A stretch of DNA of 15,291 nucleotides from Clostridiales bacterium (lineage in GTDB: Bacteria; Bacillota; Clostridia; Lachnospirales; WQUN01). Shown here one piece after another: positions 13,205 through 15,291 of this stretch (within the stretch, counting starts at the first letter, position 1; every line of letters begins with the position of its first letter). The stretch spans positions 1-15,291 of the forward strand of contig JAITPB010000117.1 in NCBI GenBank assembly GCA_031289625.1. Reading direction: 5' to 3'. The translations under genes and the position numbers were made by a program. Below the pieces are notes generated by a model that was given only the letters and a program-made list of their open reading frames with translations, was not told the origin of the DNA and did no database searches.

Positions 13205-15044
13205 TATCACAATCAGTCTCGTTGGCAACCCAAACGTCGGCAAAAGTTCCATATTCAATCAGCTCACCGGCCTCAATCAGCATACAGGAAACTGGCCAGG
13301 CAAAACAGTCGTCACCGCGCGGGGGCGTTACGTATTTGAAAACAGGGAATACGCGCTCGTTGACACGCCGGGCGCGTATTCTCTGACAGCCCATTCCCCG
13401 GAGGAAGAAGCGACAAGCGAGTTCGTCCGCTCCGGGGAAGCTTCTGTTATCGTTGTGATTTGCGACGCCACCTGCTTGGAAAGAAACCTGAATCTGGTTT
13501 TACAAATTCTGGAAGTCACGCAGCGCGTAGTGATCTGCGTAAATCTCATGGACGAAGCCCGCAAGAAAAAAATTTCGATCGATCTGGAAAAGCTGGAGCG
13601 GGAACTGGGCGTGCCGGTGATTGGCGCCGAAGCCTTGACAGGCGCCGGAATGCGAAAACTCATGCGTGCGATTGCCTCAGAAAGCCAGAAAGCGGATGGG
13701 CTGCCGGAGATCAAAGAATCCTCCGTGTTTGAACGGGTTAAAAAAGCGGAAAGCATCTGCGCCGCTTGCGTCCATTACGGCAAAGCGGATTACAACGCCC
13801 TGGATCGCAGAATCGACAGACTGCTGACGAGCCGGTGGAGCGGCCCGCTGATTATGCTGACGCTGCTGGCGCTCGTGTTTTGGCTGACGATCATCGGCGC
13901 AAACTATCCATCGGCAGCGCTGTCAAAGTTTTTTTTCTGGATTGAAGGCGGGATGCTCGCGTTTTTAGAAAATATCCAAGCGCCAGGTTGGGTCTCCGGC
14001 TTATTTATAACAGGCATTTACCGCGTACTGTCTTGGGTGGTTGCCGTTATGCTTCCGCCTATGGCCATTTTTTTTCCGCTGTTTACTTTTCTGGAAGATC
14101 TGGGATACCTGCCCCGCGTCGCTTTTAATATGGATTATTATTTCAAAAAATGCCGCGCGTGCGGTAAACAGGCATTGACAATGTGCATGGGTTTTGGGTG
14201 CAATGCGGCTGCTGTCATAGGGTGCCGCATCATCGACAGCCCCAGGGAACGCCTGATTGCCGTGCTGACCAACAGCTTTGTGCCCTGCAACGGCAGATTC
14301 CCCGCCATTATCGCTCTCATCGCCATGTTTTTTGCCGTTCCGACCGTGCGGACCGCGTCTGCCGCGTCCAATTCCATACTGTCCGCGCTGCTGCTGACCG
14401 CCGTGATCCTTTCGGGGATTCTATTGACCCTTTTCATGTCCAGAATATTGTCGCGGACCATTCTGCAAGGGGTTCCCTCCTCCTTTACGCTTGAACTTCC
14501 GCCGTTTAGAAAACCACGGCTGAGCAAAATTATTGTGCGTTCCCTTTTGGACAGAACTTTATTTGTTCTGGCGAGGGCTGTAATCGTGTCTGTGCCTGCG
14601 GGCGCAATCGTCTGGCTGATGAACAATATTACTGTCGGCGGACTCAGCCTGCTGCAGCTTTCTACCCAAACGCTCGATCCCTTTGCCCGTTTCATTGGCT
14701 TGGACGGTACAATTCTCATGGCGTTTATTCTGGGTTTTCCCGCCAACGAGATTGTCATTCCGATCATCATTATGGCTTACGCCTCGGCCAATGGGATTAC
14801 CTCTTACGAAAGTCTCGCCCAGTTGAAAGTTCTCTTTATCGATCACGGCTGGACTTGGCTGACCGCTCTGTGCATGATTATTTTCTCGCTGTCGCATTGG
14901 CCTTGTTCCACAACTTGCCTGACCATCTATAAAGAGACCCGAAGTGTAAAATGGACGGCGCTCGCCTGTGCCGTACCCACTTTCAGCGGCCTGCTGATCT
15001 GTTTCGTTCTGACGGCTGCTGTACGGCTGCTGGGCGGCGCGTAA
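13185..15044 (+). CDS. feoB: Ferrous iron transporter B
   Basis: A 619-residue inner-membrane Fe(II) transporter. The N-terminal G domain shows G1 GNPNVGKSS (14-22), G2 around HTGNWPGKTV, G3 DTPG (60-63) and G4 NLMD (120-123). A helical GDI-like spacer (about 165-215) leads to the transmembrane part with two Gate regions, including SFVPCNGRFPAIIALIAMFF and GFPANEIVIPIIIMAY. It is shorter than the E. coli protein of about 770 residues, as is common in Clostridia, and looks complete. ATG 13185 or ATG 13191 are both plausible; neither has a strong ribosome-binding site, fitting coupling to the overlapping feoA. The stop at 15042-15044 runs straight into the terminator. A 10-bp inverted repeat lies inside the G-domain coding region (13394-13439). 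Confidence 0.95.
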   Translation: MGMSTSNITISLVGNPNVGKSSIFNQLTGLNQHTGNWPGKTVVTARGRYVFENREYALVDTPGAYSLTAHSPEEEATSEFVRSGEASVIVVICDATCLERNLNLVLQILEVTQRVVICVNLMDEARKKKISIDLEKLERELGVPVIGAEALTGAGMRKLMRAIASESQKADGLPEIKESSVFERVKKAESICAACVHYGKADYNALDRRIDRLLTSRWSGPLIMLTLLALVFWLTIIGANYPSAALSKFFFWIEGGMLAFLENIQAPGWVSGLFITGIYRVLSWVVAVMLPPMAIFFPLFTFLEDLGYLPRVAFNMDYYFKKCRACGKQALTMCMGFGCNAAAVIGCRIIDSPRERLIAVLTNSFVPCNGRFPAIIALIAMFFAVPTVRTASAASNSILSALLLTAVILSGILLTLFMSRILSRTILQGVPSSFTLELPPFRKPRLSKIIVRSLLDRTLFVLARAVIVSVPAGAIVWLMNNITVGGLSLLQLSTQTLDPFARFIGLDGTILMAFILGFPANEIVIPIIIMAYASANGITSYESLAQLKVLFIDHGWTWLTALCMIIFSLSHWPCSTTCLTIYKETRSVKWTALACAVPTFSGLLICFVLTAAVRLLGGA

Positions 15045-15085
15045 AAAAAGCCTTTATCATGATTTCCTATGATAAAGGCTTTTTT
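15044..15085. terminator. Strong terminator after feoB
   Basis: A perfect 17-bp stem (15044-15060 with 15069-15085) encloses an eight-base loop. Six As and six Ts at the outer ends make it a terminator on either strand. It can close both feoAB and the minus-strand transposase gene that ends at 15100. Confidence 0.92.
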
Positions 15086-15099
15086 ATGGGCCGTATATG

Positions 15100-15291
15100 C
15101 TATAATGATGCCAGAGTCCAAGACAGCCACGGCATATTCGGCTCAGCGACATATTGCTTATGTATGAAAAGCGCAAGCTTTGTAAAGATGTTCAATGTTT
15201 TTTGGCCATTTTCAGAGAGTATCATGCATTCATCTTCTGAAAAGACAACATCTAGCATCCAGTGCATACTTTCGACTTTCCAATGCTCGCG
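15100..15291 (-). CDS. ISAs1-family transposase, C-terminal fragment (runs off the window)
   Basis: The minus strand is open from the right edge to a TAG at 15102-15100, giving 63 residues that begin REHWKVESMHWMLDVVFSED. This matches the well-known C-terminal signature of ISAs1/H-repeat-associated DDE transposases (R-x-HW-x-x-E-x-x-HW-x-LDV-x-F-x-ED), followed by ENGQKTLNIFTKLALFIHK in the usual helical position. The tail after that (QYVAEPNMPWLSWTLASL) is not one I recognise. The start and the other catalytic residues lie beyond the window, so it cannot be judged intact or broken. Only 14 bp separate its stop from the feoB terminator. Confidence 0.85.
   Translation of the reverse strand, partial: REHWKVESMHWMLDVVFSEDECMILSENGQKTLNIFTKLALFIHKQYVAEPNMPWLSWTLASL

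Noticed and set aside
15098..15106. Extended -10-like TGCTATAAT on the plus strand after feoB
   Set aside because: No -35 match lies 16-18 bp upstream (that space is the terminator stem), and the sequence overlaps the stop of the minus-strand transposase with no plus-strand gene following.

Overview
The window looks like a chromosomal stretch from a moderately GC-rich, probably anaerobic member of the Clostridia or a related Firmicutes lineage. The reasons are a split archaeal-type glutamate synthase with an ANTAR regulator, the LL-diaminopimelate aminotransferase route to lysine/peptidoglycan, an NfeD-FloA pair, a FeoA-FeoB iron transporter, and a secreted protein with cohesin- and dockerin-like modules. 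The species cannot be fixed from the sequence alone.

Layout. 1-199 is the unrecognised 3' end of a plus-strand gene, closed by a long hairpin (216-250). An 11-bp tandem repeat (261-282) and a near-consensus sigma-A promoter (290-318) follow. From there nine plus-strand genes (357-9745) are packed with overlaps or gaps of at most about 32 bp and no visible internal terminator. They are: the glutaminase domain, the ferredoxin/FMN synthase domain, a four-cluster ferredoxin, an FAD/NAD(P) oxidoreductase and the GXGXG beta-helix domain of glutamate synthase; an ANTAR protein with a degenerate receiver; dapF; pyrG; and dapL. A bidirectional terminator (9752-9787) ends this unit and that of the converging gene at 9796-10986. 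That gene encodes an exported LRR-cohesin-dockerin protein with its own minus-strand promoter. After a 307-bp divergent promoter region come nfeD-floA with a terminator, then feoA-feoB with a 17-bp-stem terminator. The last 192 bases are the C-terminus of an ISAs1-type transposase on the minus strand.

How the genes work together. The first five proteins would jointly make glutamate from glutamine and 2-oxoglutarate, with electrons passing through many Fe-S clusters. The co-transcribed genes then spend those products: PyrG uses glutamine for CTP, and DapL uses glutamate to aminate tetrahydrodipicolinate before DapF epimerises it. The ANTAR protein in the middle is a candidate for RNA-based control of the unit. 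The nfeD-floA, feoAB and LRR-cohesin-dockerin units are separate transcription units concerned with the membrane, iron and the cell exterior. Most plus-strand genes are routine housekeeping. The least ordinary items are the degenerate receiver, a small palindrome found inside two different genes in two reading frames, and the cohesin-dockerin protein.
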